From positions 310,001 to 374,000 of the forward strand of contig CAXXHF010000002.1 in NCBI GenBank assembly GCA_963669405.2: a stretch of DNA of 64,000 bases, written 5' to 3'. Positions 28,701-38,428 of this stretch are shown piece by piece. The position numbers and the translations under genes were made by a program. This DNA comes from Aureisphaera sp963669405 (GTDB taxonomy: Bacteria > Bacteroidota > Bacteroidia > Flavobacteriales > Flavobacteriaceae). The notes below the pieces were generated by a model. The model was not told the DNA's origin and did no database searches. It saw only the letters and a program-made list of their open reading frames with translations. How positions within the stretch are numbered: position 1 is the first letter of the stretch; each line of letters begins with the position of its first letter.

Positions 28701-28999
28701 TACATGGGGACATCCCTGAAGGAATGGACATTGACCATGTGCAAAGTAGAACTCGTGCAACACAGCAAGGGTATGGATATGTACTGGTCATGGCAGTAGA
28801 TTCAAAATCCAATCGAACTTGGGGATCAACTATTGAGAAAGGAACCGTACAAATGGGCAAAGCTGGACATGTAAACCCAAATGGAACGCCAGATATAAAA
28901 ATGATTGATCAATTTCAGTGGTGGAAACTACTTAAAATTACACCAGACATGGTAAAAGAGCAGTTATTGAAAAACCTAAAAAAGGCAAAAACCCAATAG
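25739..28999 (+). CDS. large exported protein with three WGNY repeats and nuclease-like C-terminus
   Basis: A 1086-residue protein I do not recognise as a known family. The ATG at 25739 begins a signal peptide (cleaved near GAIAQ); the frame extends back to a TTG at 25691 without support. Residues about 30-425 are beta-rich and look like Ig-type modules. Three imperfect repeats follow, each with a WGNYxGICGTxLxEMA core (Trp444, Trp513, Trp580), separated by acidic linkers. A helical part follows, then a C-terminal domain with IDHVQSR (Asp999-His1000), Asn1025 and Glu1033, spaced as in HNH-like nuclease toxins. There is no T9SS tail, and no obvious immunity gene follows. Terminator at 29006. 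Confidence 0.8.
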   Translation: MKNSVKLSSKLLTKMSFMILVWFMGFGAIAQEKNSNFRLIAPDVVAQGQSFTGTVGEETENGFIPLKQGSQIQVMGTVVEVGQQGKVEIPSCSEASGKFPLLVELISLARNTVPSDLVIIANSPVFVPMSTIANPNVEIWNTPDIVRPGELITVQGTNVDQLSQEVLQSVEGNTLSLTEVSSSYFESQYLVSGDFPEGDYHFSAQDASGNVYSSDDVSVNPSIEMQGPALKHVGQRGKITLKANVDGIIILSGGLPVIELQPNSDAIQPLPNGDYHITVQAEKTIKIPFRARQIGQYTVTANIYSENELIDELNNSEVTTQEISVQNNYDSVNDETNINTQAEIVTEGGSPISNTPVDGILTHPDGVEYISAVTNETGTLTVNTVVSGQVPNNLVSFYPLQIIGHTLAQESANINCNDGLQTQEVDEELVEELAEMLSKQESIWGNYGGICGTGLLEIARTDPEAFAGLTDIKQQIRTWLQEFLNNEENDDADMEFEFDEAMREIYETNKKVWGNYSGICGTGLMEMARQDPDGYAKFLEYEEQIAEWLENSGENEDNGDNEVDIDEDLHDIYKANKEMWGNYQGICGTALWEMANLYPDLYKEFLENEKRIEEMLNDSSEEPENPDKDDDGFEDVEEDIQEKMENPDAPEFKDERITRAFESDNVAPYRTITIRLGGVEAGITKVGDHYFMTEEKSIAIDPETGTAISFFDFTKGEVIEGELWYAIYLISLGNSPLNLISRIVDSSESLGRAYLDELMTDMTENDHPAMVVEITSEMLLLMQFTVSFEMAAMPQLGDHVRSAHNHFEKALAAAENGDWTEAWLELKKAELDMAMLMLEVWPGGSAGKGTVKAGNRLVKPAVEMSTVTGRKMDEVVDVLRTAAKNETNSDIATAISKKADDLEEIASQSSQIRRAFDIGTPRPTNMATAAKDRKTLEGFFGAENVNKLGRRRESNVLVVTAKGPDGSDVKQVWVRPEYTDYKKAYKDVHGDIPEGMDIDHVQSRTRATQQGYGYVLVMAVDSKSNRTWGSTIEKGTVQMGKAGHVNPNGTPDIKMIDQFQWWKLLKITPDMVKEQLLKNLKKAKTQ

Positions 29000-29005
29000 T
29001 GTAAG

Positions 29006-29037
29006 ATAGCGGGCGAAGGTATTCGCCCGCTATTTTT
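29006..29037 (+). terminator. rho-independent terminator after the WGNY-repeat gene
   Basis: A perfect 12-bp stem (ATAGCGGGCGAA with TTCGCCCGCTAT), a GGTA loop and a T-run. It begins seven bases after the stop codon. Confidence 0.95.
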
Positions 29038-29107
29038 AAATGACTACTCCTATACTATTTGGAAATTGAAGGGAAGTCTGTAACTTGTCAACCACAGCCT
29101 TCTATAT

Positions 29108-30391
29108 ATGAACAGCAACGAAACTACCCCATCCAAACCTCTTCCATTTTATTATCTTTTGCTACTTATCTTGGCTGGAGAAGCAGTTTTTATCCTACCC
29201 TTTGTACTGGCGCGGGTATTTAGACCCACGGTACTGGAAGCTTTTCAACTCACTAATTTAGAACTAGGTTTATGTTATTCAGTCTATGGGCTTGTAGCAT
29301 TGCCCGCCTATCTATTAGGAGGCCCTCTAGCAGACCGTTTCCCCCCTCGAAAACTTATTGCCATTGCATTATGGACTACAGCATTAGGTGGTCTGGTATA
29401 TGCCTCCTACCCTTCTATATTTGTTTTAAAAATACTGTATGGTTATTGGGGTTTTACTACCATTTTTTTGTTTTGGGCGGCTATGATAAAAGCGACACGG
29501 GTTTGGGGTGGCAATCACTCTCAAGGGAAAGCCTTTGGGTTTTTGGATGGTGGTCGTGGTCTGGTAGGAGCGAGTTTCGGACTGTTGGGGGTATTGATTT
29601 TCTCTTTATTCGCTACAGGTAACCTAGAAGACATTCAAGTAAGCGAACGCAAAGAAGCCTTTCGTTATGTGGTTTGGGTATCTGCTGCTATAGTAGGCAT
29701 TATAGGCATCCTTGTTTGGTTTTTATTGAAATCCAATAGAGATGAAAAAGAACTTCTTATAGAACGCATATCTTCCAAGGAAATAAAGTCTCTTTTACGT
29801 ATTCCATCTGTTTGGTTACTCATGATTATTATTCTTTGTGCTTATGTTGGTTATAAAATCACCGATGTTTTTTCGCAATACGCCAGGGAGATCATGATGT
29901 ATAATGAAGTTGATTCAGCCAAAGTGGGGACTTTTCTTCTATTTATAAGACCCTTTGTTGGAGTTTTTATAGGGTTTATAGCCGATAAAAGCCGAGTTAC
30001 CTTGTGGCTTGTGATCAGTTTTATGCTTAGTATTTTAGGAGCTTTACTTTTTGCTACTGGAATCGTAACCCCAACAACTACAGGCCTATTTTTCCTATCT
30101 GTACTAATAACGGCATCAGGAATCTATGCAGCACGATCTTTGTATTTTGCTACTATGAAAGAAGGGAAAATTCCGTTGGTTCTTACAGGTACTGCCGTAG
30201 GCTTAATATCGCTTATAGGGTATACTCCAGATATATTTGCTGGGGCTGTCATGGGATATCTATTAGATGAAACCCCAGGCATAGGAGGGCATCAAAATGT
30301 ATTTTGGATGCTTACTAGCTTTTCAATAGTAGGGGGAATTGCTTCCTTCATATTTTGGAAATGGAGTCGAAATTCATCAAAAGATTCATAA
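29108..30391 (+). CDS. MFS transporter
   Basis: A 427-residue inner-membrane transporter with about twelve helices, of the major facilitator superfamily. The loop 2-3 motif appears as GGPLADRFPPRKL, and a related RxxxG pattern is seen as FIGFIADKSRVT in the second half. The N-terminal half carries GLVALPAYLLGG and the second half SIVGGIASFIFWKW. The substrate cannot be told from sequence; a sugar-phosphate or organic-anion carrier is possible. It follows a terminator and stands alone. Confidence 0.88.
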   Translation: MNSNETTPSKPLPFYYLLLLILAGEAVFILPFVLARVFRPTVLEAFQLTNLELGLCYSVYGLVALPAYLLGGPLADRFPPRKLIAIALWTTALGGLVYASYPSIFVLKILYGYWGFTTIFLFWAAMIKATRVWGGNHSQGKAFGFLDGGRGLVGASFGLLGVLIFSLFATGNLEDIQVSERKEAFRYVVWVSAAIVGIIGILVWFLLKSNRDEKELLIERISSKEIKSLLRIPSVWLLMIIILCAYVGYKITDVFSQYAREIMMYNEVDSAKVGTFLLFIRPFVGVFIGFIADKSRVTLWLVISFMLSILGALLFATGIVTPTTTGLFFLSVLITASGIYAARSLYFATMKEGKIPLVLTGTAVGLISLIGYTPDIFAGAVMGYLLDETPGIGGHQNVFWMLTSFSIVGGIASFIFWKWSRNSSKDS

Positions 30392-30472
30392 TAAGCGACT
30401 TAACAATTTATTTGGGTTTCTATATTTCTAGTATATTGAAATAGCTAACGAAACCATCTAAATTAAGATTTT

Positions 30473-32573
30473 ATGACTTCTACCTATTATCCGGAAAGTC
30501 CGAAAGCAACTACGCGTAAATTAACCAGCTTAACTTCATCTTATCGACTCAGGGCCTCTTTAGCGGTAGTAGCAATTTTATTGTTTTTTGCTCTCTATTT
30601 TGCACTAGTGGTTGGATTGGCATATCTGGTATACTATGCCTTCATATATGATATTGGAAGGGCCAATAAATTTACCATACTCATGAAGATTGGTGCTATT
30701 GCGGGTTCAATAATGTTGTTTGTTTTTACCTTAAAATTTGTGTTCAAACTTAAGAACCCTAAGCGAACCAATAGAATTAGATTGCTCCAAAAAGAACAAT
30801 CAGAACTTTGGGCTTTTGTGTATCAAATATGCAAAGAAACAGGAGCTCCCAAACCAAAAGCTATTTATGTAGACCCAGACGTAAATGCCTATGTATCCTA
30901 CACCAATATGTGGTTAAGCCTTTTACTACCGGTAAAAAAAGAACTAACCATTGGATTGGGATTGGTGAGCTGTTTAAATCTTACAGAATTTAAAGCGGTA
31001 ATTACACACGAATTTGGTCACTTTGCACAAAGGAGTATGAAAATTGGCAGTTACATTATTTCTGCCAATACCATTATTCATGATATGATCTATTCTCAGG
31101 GATAAGTGGGATGATCTGTTAGATCAATGGCGGGGTGCAGATATTAGACTATCTTTTGCAGCATGGATTATTACACCTGTTATCTGGATCATACGCCAAA
31201 TCCTAGGTCTTTTTTACCAATTCCTCAATATTATGTATTCGTCCCTATCTAGGGAAATGGAGTTTAATGCAGATAAAGTTGCAGTGAGTACTTCAGGTAG
31301 CGAAGCTATTGTATCTGCCTTATGGAAACTAGATGGAGGTTCCCAACATTGGAACAATACTATGAATCATGCCTATTTGGCTTCACAAAAAAAATTATTT
31401 GTTTCCAACTTATACGAACACAACAATTTGGCTATAGAACGAACTTCCGACACCCAAAAAGATCAACTTGATCAATTACCAAATGACGAACGTGGAGGAA
31501 GGTTGTTTTTTGCAAGTTCAGAAAACTCAAAAGTAGGTATGTATGCAAGTCATCCACCCAATGACCAACGCGAGCACAATGCAAAAATCCCTTTTGTTCC
31601 TTGTAAAGAAGATGAGAGGTCTCCTTGGTTGCTTTTTGCAAAACGAGAAGAAATTCAAGAAAAAATGACCCAATTAATCTATAAAGAATACCTCAGCAAA
31701 ACCTTGGAGACTACCGTTGCCCCAGAAGTGTTTGAAAAATTTATCCATGATGAAAGCAAAGGAAATGATCTCTTGGAAGAATATGAGAATACCTTCGAAA
31801 ATAGATACTTACATATTCCGGAAAAAGAGGTGTTGTTAAATAAAATAAACGAATTTAAAGATGCAGACCTCAAAACGGTAGCTGATCTTAAAAAACAACT
31901 GGTCTCCCTTATGAAACCCATTCGTGAAATTGAAAGCCTCATGATGAAGGCCCAACAGATATCTAACGGGACCATTAAGGACAAGTCATTTACTTTTAAC
32001 GGGGAAACTTATAAAAAGAAAGACCTTAACGAAGGCTACCAAAAGTTGTTGACCAAACGAGAACAATTATTTAATGAAGATTTTAAAGAATGGGATACTA
32101 CCTTTTGTGCTGTACACCTAGCCATGGCAGAAAAGGCAGGAAAAAAGGCATCTCTTATGGATCACTACATACAACACAAGGAAATAGCCCATGTTTATAA
32201 ATCCCTGGTGACAATAAAAAATACAGTTTATGGTGAATTAAACCATTTACAATCCCGCACAGATGTTACTGAACGGGAAGTGAAAAAATTTGGTGATAAG
32301 GTGAATGACCTAGTATATGGTATAAATAAAGAAATCGATAAATTAGACGACATCACATTTATTCCATTACCCAATATCGATTCGCGTTCCGAATTAAAAG
32401 AGGCCATTATTGAAGGTGGAGAGTTTAAGAAATATAGAGGGAATATGTTTGAAGGAGATGGTTTTGCCACCATTATGACTTCAATAGAAAACGCCATTGT
32501 ACATTGCCAACGAATTGAGCAAAAAAGCATTGGAGCTATTCTATTATTTCAGAAAGAATTGAACGAATCATGA
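30473..32573 (+). pseudogene. M48 family zinc metallopeptidase, frameshifted
   Basis: Two open frames together encode one membrane M48 peptidase of about 700 residues. The first (30473-31105) has two to three helices and the zinc motif HEFGH near its end (THEFGHFAQRS). The second continues from 31101 (frame shifted by one base) with DKWDDLLDQW, more hydrophobic segments and SREMEFNADKVAV, which carries the third zinc ligand Glu. The frames meet at CAGGGATAAG (31098-31107): removing one G of GGG restores a single protein. All active-site parts are present, so the break is more likely an error or a very recent mutation than old decay. Confidence 0.85.
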
Positions 32574-32602
32574 CGTTTACTCATGAGTAAAAATTCGTCA
32601 TG
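32569..32602 (+). terminator. inverted repeat at the M48 stop codon
   Basis: CATGACG at 32569-32575 pairs with CGTCATG at 32596-32602, with an inner palindrome TTTACTCATGAGTAAA at 32576-32591. The stem overlaps the stop codon. No strong T-run follows, so termination is only likely, not certain. Confidence 0.4.
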
Positions 32603-32650
32603 TCATTAAAAATGAGTATCTTATGATGTAAATTCAAAAACATTTTCATC

Positions 32651-33073
32651 ATGGGAACTATTAAAAGCCTTAATAAATGGGCTAACGCCCATACCTATTA
32701 TCCATTAGACTTACTTAGAATCGTCCTTGGAGGATTTTTAGTTGTTAAAGGATTTAATTTCATGGGAAATACTTTAGAGTTACTGGAACTCATTAAACCA
32801 ATGCAAAGTTTGGTAGGCGAAATGATTGCTGTTCATTATGTGGTACCTGCACATTTCATTGGAGGATTGCTCATTGTATTTGGTTTGTTGACCCGTTGGG
32901 CAGCGATTGCTCAAATTCCAATTTTAATTGGAGCCGTCGTTATTAATTTTGCAGGCGAAATGAATACCCTCAATTTTGTATTGGCAGGATCTGCTTTGAT
33001 CCTATGTATCTTCTTTGCTTTTTATGGATCTGGAAGACATTCTATGGATAAGTATTTTAAAATGTATCAGTAA
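32651..33073 (+). CDS. DoxX family membrane protein
   Basis: A 140-residue protein with four predicted helices of the DoxX/DoxD type. Typical family features are DLLRIVLGGFLVVKGFNF in helix 1, HFIGGLLIVFGLLTRWAAI in helix 2-3, and VLAGSALILCIFFAFYGSGRHSMDKY at the end. DoxX proteins are small inner-membrane proteins with proposed roles in redox or stress response; the sequence does not tell which. It has no frameshift although it lies within the damaged stretch, and it ends two bases before the M24 gene, which runs towards it. Confidence 0.87.
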   Translation: MGTIKSLNKWANAHTYYPLDLLRIVLGGFLVVKGFNFMGNTLELLELIKPMQSLVGEMIAVHYVVPAHFIGGLLIVFGLLTRWAAIAQIPILIGAVVINFAGEMNTLNFVLAGSALILCIFFAFYGSGRHSMDKYFKMYQ

Positions 33074-33074
33074 T

Positions 33075-34399
33075 CTACTGCCATGTAATGGGCTTAATGG
33101 CTTCTTGTCTACCATTTACGTAACGAAAACCTTTGGTTCCATAGAAGCCAGCTTCTTCAAGCATAATACGAATGTCTTTTTTCCATTCGTCTAAGGTAAC
33201 GGTCGTGTTTAATTCAATGGCGTACACTGTGTTCTCATATAACGGATAATCGCCCGTGCCTGCTACACCACCTTGCGAATCCCACATTCCAATGGTTGGA
33301 CCAGCGCTATGACCGTAAACTCCCAATGGATGTGTATAGATTGCTGGGAGCAACCCTTCTTCTTTTCCTTCTTTCAGAGATTTCAGTAAAATTTCGTTTC
33401 CTGTTTTTCCTGTTTTAAAATTGCCCGTAAAGATATCCTGTACCCGATTTCCGTCTTCAAATGCCTCTACCAAAAAAGGAGGCACTCCACTTTCTCCTTC
33501 TTTCAATACATAAGCATGCTGTTGGCAATCTGTATTAAGCCCTATATATGTAATTCCGAAGTCACAGTGTAATAGATCCCCAGGAATAATGATCTTATCC
33601 TTTTCTCCTTTCGTAAAAGAATAGATGTGGCTTTTTAACTCTTCATTATTTCGTTGAATATCAATAGTGGGATGAAACCAGGTTTCCAATCCTAAATTGG
33701 TTACTTTTTGGCGCATCCACCATACTACATCATCTGTAGTGGTGGTTCCTGGAGTAATTACTTTACTACTGAAGGCTTCATCTATAATAGCATGTGTCGT
33801 AGCCACTAGGGTATTATACAGCTCCATTTCCTTTTCGGTTCGAGTTTCTATCCATCCTACAGCCAACCTTTCGGCAGATACCAATTTATCTTCCCATTGT
33901 TGTGGTAATGCCTCTTTTAGTTCCACATAATCGGTATGTACCAAACCATCTGCAATTCCAAAATGTTCCGAAATATTGATTCCAATCTTCTTCTGGGTTT
34001 CGTTCTTCAATGATTTCTACCAATCGCGCCCATTGATCTGGGTTGTTTTTCTTTATCCCAAGCCGATACTATATTTTCTCCTACATCATAACGAGCTACA
34101 GCCAGTTTTTCAATACTGTTTTGGGCTTTATTCCTATAAAAAACCAAAATGGTTCTCCTTCTTGCATTTAACCACTTAGCAGGTAACATGGTTCGCATAA
34201 CAGGATCTTCATTATACTCACGGGAAATGACCAACCACATATCCATATCTGCTCGATCCATTAACACAGGAAGTAGATTATTAAAACGATCGGCAAGGAT
34301 TTCATCTTTTAATGTGGCCCGTTCCCTTTCGGGAAGAATTTGAGCATAAAGTAGTTGTGGAAATAAAAATCAGGAATACAGGACGATTAGATATTTCAT
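33075..34399 (-). pseudogene. M24 family metallopeptidase (Xaa-Pro type), frameshifted
   Basis: Three frames make up one peptidase of about 440 residues. The C-terminal part (33075-34010) holds the pita-bread fold with LLHCDFGITYIGLNTD (metal Asp), YGHSAGPTIGMWD (metal His region) and YAIELNTTV (metal Glu). The N-terminal part (to 34267 and above) has DRADMDMWLVISREYNEDP. Two breaks are seen, at GGG runs near 34040 and 33995; removing one G from each joins everything as AWDKEKQPDQWARLVEIIEERNQKKIGINISEHFG in parts. A start ATG at 34399 would give a signal peptide, but codon 10 is TGA, so a further error or a real stop lies there. Convergent with the DoxX gene. Confidence 0.8.
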
Positions 34400-34442
34400 G
34401 TGGGACTAATTTTTCCTAAAAATACACATTTGTTCCAAAAGA

Positions 34443-34470
34443 AAGAGGAGTCCATCAAGTGACTCCCCTT
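34443..34470 (-). terminator. terminator after menE (minus strand)
   Basis: Read on the minus strand: AAGGGGAGTC, an 8-base loop, GACTCCTCTT (10-bp stem with one G-T pair), then TCTTTTGG. It lies about 125 bases beyond the menE stop. Confidence 0.6.
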
Positions 34471-34563
34471 TCCCAAAAAACCAACCAAAAAACTAAGATG
34501 AATTTCTTTATGAAAAAAAATTACACTCAAACATACAGTTGATCGCGATAGGAAAAAAGTGAT

Positions 34564-34596
34564 ATTGAGGGAAGCCACTACCCCATTGAGGGAAGC
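34564..34596. repeat. 12-bp direct repeat
   Basis: ATTGAGGGAAGC occurs at 34564-34575 and again at 34585-34596, 21 bp apart, just past and touching the menE stop. No function is evident. Confidence 0.4.
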
Positions 34597-35672
34597 TATT
34601 GTTTATGCTTGTGAAGCAATGACAGCACATCCTGTCGTTTTATTTTACCGGTATCGGTATAAGGAAATTTAGTAAGAGAATAGATTCTCTTGGGTCGCTC
34701 ATAAGAATCTAAATATTGAAAGGCTTTACGATAAGTTTCTTCACTTGGAACATCTTACCTTCTACAACCATAATAATGCGCTGTCCTAAAGCTTCATCTG
34801 TTTCGGATGCAATGATGAAAGGGGTATCCAAAAATTTGGAAAGCTTTGTCTCTATTTCTTCTGGACTTATTTTTATTCCACCACTATTAATGACATTATC
34901 AACTCTTCCCAACCAACTAAAAGATACTGGTGAGTGTAGCGTAACCAAATCATTGGTGACTACAGCATTATGACTCACTTTTGGAGCATCAATAATAAGA
35001 CATCCTCTATCATCTAATGAGAACTTGACATTGGGAAGTGCAGAAAACACTTCAGATTTTGCAAAACCATTTAATCGACGAACAGCAACATGTGTTATAG
35101 TCTCTGTCATGCCATAAGTAGCAAAAACTTCAGTGGTGCTATTCTGGAGTTTGGCTTCCAATTCCAAAGATATTGCGCCTCCTCCACGATCATCTTTTTT
35201 ACTTTGTCTAAAGCGTCTATAGCATGATGTAACTGATAGGGAACCATTGCTACAAAATCATAATTGTTGTCATATTCTGTTAACGCATCTCTTCCAGGAG
35301 CCACGGCATGTAAATCCCAACCTAGAACTAGCGCTCTTACCAACATCATTTTTCCAGCAATATAATCGGCAGATAACAAAGAAGTGCCTTGGTATCTTCT
35401 CCAGCTTTAAAATAACCTCCTGTTGCCTCTGCACTATGAATCATTTGCTGTTTTTCCAAGAAAATTTCTTTGGGCTTGCCTGTAGAACCAGAGGTTTTAA
35501 CCATAATGGTGTCACTAAAGTCCAACCAGTCTTCCAAAAAATTGGCTATGCTTACTTCATAAGGAGCTCCATGGGTTTTTAAATCATCTGCAAAGTTGAG
35601 TAACTCTTCAGCTGAATTATAGGACAGTCCGTTGAACTTAAACTTAGGATGTATGGTTGGTGAGGTTGACAT
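34596..35672 (-). pseudogene. menE: o-succinylbenzoate-CoA ligase, frameshifted
   Basis: MenE activates o-succinylbenzoate with CoA in menaquinone synthesis. The gene is split into several frames that together give about 358 residues. The first part (35346-35672) holds the AMP-binding P-loop VKTSGSTGKPKEI; the second carries ADYIAGKMMLVRALVLGWDLHA; the third has FATYGMTETITHVAVRRL and SWLGRVDNVINSGGIKISPEEIE; the last part, in another frame, ends SLTKFPYTDTGKIKRQ with the adenylation lysine. Each join needs one added base (near 35374, 35184 and 34746). Every catalytic region is intact, and menC and menA are nearby, so it is probably a working gene with consensus errors. Confidence 0.85.
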
Positions 35673-35683
35673 CTACATTTGTT

Positions 35684-36648
35684 CTAGAGATTTCCTATTT
35701 CTGAAATAGATTCATCTGGTGGTGGTTGTACCTTCCCAAAAAGCTTATCGTTCCAATTGTTCCATTTGTAGCGCCAAGCCATCAATCCTAAAAAGATAGG
35801 ATACACAATAAATACAGGCATCAACATATACCAGCTCATGGTTGGATCTGAAACATCCTTAAAAACCGAATGTGTTTGGAAAGCAGTCCAATCTGCTGTA
35901 ACCAACATAGCTGCAATAAGATTGTTCCCTGCATGGAAACCCAATGCCAACTCCATACCTTCATCCATTAAAGTCATAATTCCTAAAAGAATCCCGTTCC
36001 AATATAATAGACCATAATAAGAGAACCCAACTGTTCTACCTCTGGATTAAAAAAGTGCAATCCTCCAAAAATAACTGAAGTGATCACTAAAGGCATGAAT
36101 TTATTACCAAACATGACCCCAAATCCCTGCATGAGATATCCTCGGAATAAATATTCTTCAAAACTGGTCTGCAACGGAATCATTACGATGGCAATAACTG
36201 CCAAAATCAGGAAGGGTTTCCAATTAAACTGTAGTTCATAACTCTCCGGAGCCAAGTAAAAGTAATCTAACAATGTAGTAACAATGGTAAACAATGCTAC
36301 TATAGAAAAACCAAACCAAAAACGGCCCCAATCCATACGCTTCCTTGTGGTTGTTAAGCGAAGCATTGGTTGTTTGTGTACGAACCGAATCCATACGTAC
36401 AATCCTATGAGTCCAATGACAAAGGAAAGTAACATCAAGAACAACGTAAGGTTGGAATCTAAAATACCCATAATGGCATTGGGGTCTTCTAGTATGGTGA
36501 AAGCATCCATTCCATCAGACATGGCTTTTGCCATAACTCCAATAACAAAAGGAATGGACCCTAATTGCCAAACAATAAAAATAACGATAAACCCAACTAT
36601 ATAACGCCATGCGTCATGAAGGTATTTGTAAGCTAATTGTATAAACAT
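35684..36648 (-). pseudogene. CPBP (CAAX/Abi) family membrane protease, frameshifted
   Basis: A membrane protease of about 321 residues in the CPBP family (eukaryotic RCE1 relatives). Motif 1 is FEEYLFRGYLMQG (the Glu-Glu pair with Arg) and motif 2 is SVIFGGLHFFNPE. A helix-rich C-terminus follows in another frame: FHAGNNLIAAMLVTADW carries the motif 3-4 histidine and asparagine. The join is at the A-run 35985-35988 (T-run on the coding strand), where one more base restores FFLGIMTLMDEG. CPBP proteases are found in bacteriocin self-immunity and protein processing; the target is unknown. It lies between menE and menC. Confidence 0.85.
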
Positions 36649-36690
36649 AAATGTTATTTAAATGAGTTAGATCACATTCACTCCAATTCG

Positions 36691-37767
36691 TTACGTGAAT
36701 TGTGTAAAATCCCATTGTTTTTCACTGTTATAGTACAGTTTTCCCCGTTTTACTTCTAAGGGAGCAGGAATGTTGTTGGTATATAAACTACCCGTTCCCA
36801 ATCCTTGGGGCAATTTACTGTTTTTTGTGAAGGTATATTGTGAAATAGCATTCAATCCAACATTACTCTCCAAGGCCGAAGTAATCCACCAACCAATCTC
36901 CATTTCATCGGCCAAAGAAATCCATTGATCACAACCACTGAATCCTCCAATAAAACTGGGCTTTAAAATAATATACTGGGGATGGATGGTTTGCAATAGT
37001 TCCCGTTTTTCAGTTTCTGAAAAAACACCAATTAATTCTTCGTCCAAAGCAATGGGTAATGGAGTTTCTTCACAAAGACGGGCCATTTCATTCCATTGGC
37101 CTTGTTTAATTGGTTGCTCTATAGAGTGTATTTCCAATTCGGAAAGATATTTCAGCTTTTCTAAAGCATCTGAAGGTGAAAAGGCACCATTGGCATCTAC
37201 CCGTAATTCAATTTCGGATGGTGAAAACTCTTTACGGATGGATTTAAGCAATTGTATTTCCGTATTGAAATCGATTGCGCCAATCTTCATTTTAATGCAA
37301 TTAAAGCCATTTTGAAGACGCTCAACTATTTGTGTTTTCATGAAGTCTTCGTCCCCCATCCAGATAAGCCCATTGATAGGGATGGCTTCTTTCCCTTCAG
37401 AAAAGGCAGAGGGAAATATTTGAAAAGGGTCCTTTGCTTGTAGTGAACGAAAAGCAATCTCTAATCCAATTTGAATGGATGGAAATTCGTATAACTGTTC
37501 ATAAAGTTCATGAAAATCCAAGGTAATATTTTGGCAAGTCCATGCCAATTTTTCCTCATAATCGGGTCTGTCATCTATACTCAACCCCCTTAGGAGACCA
37601 CATTCTCCAATACCCCATTTTCCATCTTCCTTTAAAATGATATAAAAGGCCTCTTTGGTTTTCAATACTCCTCGTGAAGTACCGGCCGGTCTTTTAAATT
37701 GGAGCTTATGTTTCTTATAATTGGCTTCTAGCAAGATAATTGAGCTTTTAAACAGATAAAGATTCAC
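36691..37767 (-). CDS. menC: o-succinylbenzoate synthase
   Basis: Dehydrates SHCHC to o-succinylbenzoate in menaquinone synthesis. A member of the enolase superfamily. Visible landmarks are KRPAGTSRGVL near the N-terminus, the catalytic lysine segment CIKMKIGAIDFN, the metal ligands VDANGAFSPSD, SIEQPIKQGQ and ALDEELIG, and the second lysine ILKPSFIGGF. The annotated start is GTG at 37767, which overlaps the neighbouring hydrolase gene by 20 bases; a TTG at 37734 would give the shorter, more typical N-terminus beginning EANYKKHKLQF. It is intact in an otherwise frameshifted region. Confidence 0.92.
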   Translation of the reverse strand: MNLYLFKSSIILLEANYKKHKLQFKRPAGTSRGVLKTKEAFYIILKEDGKWGIGECGLLRGLSIDDRPDYEEKLAWTCQNITLDFHELYEQLYEFPSIQIGLEIAFRSLQAKDPFQIFPSAFSEGKEAIPINGLIWMGDEDFMKTQIVERLQNGFNCIKMKIGAIDFNTEIQLLKSIRKEFSPSEIELRVDANGAFSPSDALEKLKYLSELEIHSIEQPIKQGQWNEMARLCEETPLPIALDEELIGVFSETEKRELLQTIHPQYIILKPSFIGGFSGCDQWISLADEMEIGWWITSALESNVGLNAISQYTFTKNSKLPQGLGTGSLYTNNIPAPLEVKRGKLYYNSEKQWDFTQFT

Positions 37768-38428
37768 CTATAGCCAACAGGACTAGGTCTTTTCCTGCAT
37801 TAGAAAACTTTTTCATAGCCTCATCTTCATCAATTTCTATATACCCAAATGTATTATAGTGCACTCCTAAAACCCTATTGCATTCCACAAAGTCACTAGC
37901 AATAATGGCATCGTCTACTCCCATAGTAAAATTGTCTCCAATAGGAAGAATGGCTAAATCCAATTTTGTCCGCATGGGTATTAATTTCATATCCATAGTC
38001 AGTGCTGTATCTCCCGCAATGTAAATATTCTTATCATCTCCCTCTATGACAAAACCTCCGGGAAAACCACCATCAGAACCATCATCAAAAGTACTGGTAT
38101 GAATGGCATTAACATATTTTACTTTTCCAAAATCGAACTGCCAACTTCCACCATGATTCATGGGGTGTACTTTGTGCCCTTTAGCTTGATAATGCATAGC
38201 AATTTCATAATTTGAAACAATGGTTGCGCCTGTGTTTTGGGCAATAGTTTCAGCATCCAACACATGGTCAAGATGTGCATGGGTCAATAAAATATAATCT
38301 GCCTTTAGTTCATTTACCGATACTTTATCTTTTGAAAGTGGATTTCCAGAGATGAATGGATCTACGATAATATGTTTTCCTGATGCTTCTATATACAGGC
38401 TATTCTGACCAAAAAATGTAATTTTCAT
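37748..38428 (-). CDS. metal-dependent hydrolase, UPF0173 (MBL fold)
   Basis: A 226-residue cytoplasmic metallo-beta-lactamase-fold protein of the UPF0173/UlaG-like group. Metal-binding motif LLTHAHLDHV (HxHxDH) is complete, FVIEGDDKNIYIAGDTALTMDM holds the later Asp, and the C-terminal GVHYNTFGYI the last His. The substrate is unknown. It lies upstream of menC on the same strand and overlaps its start, so it is expressed with the menaquinone genes; whether it acts in that pathway is not known. No frameshift. Confidence 0.9.
   Translation of the reverse strand: MKITFFGQNSLYIEASGKHIIVDPFISGNPLSKDKVSVNELKADYILLTHAHLDHVLDAETIAQNTGATIVSNYEIAMHYQAKGHKVHPMNHGGSWQFDFGKVKYVNAIHTSTFDDGSDGGFPGGFVIEGDDKNIYIAGDTALTMDMKLIPMRTKLDLAILPIGDNFTMGVDDAIIASDFVECNRVLGVHYNTFGYIEIDEDEAMKKFSNAGKDLVLLAIGESLSV

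Noticed and set aside
27188..28768. Several antisense frames of 60-156 codons under the WGNY-repeat gene
   Set aside because: They mirror the codon pattern of the sense gene and have no start signals or family features.
31098..31110. Programmed frameshift in the M48 gene
   Set aside because: No slippery heptamer or downstream structure is seen, and neighbouring genes show the same kind of single-base breaks.
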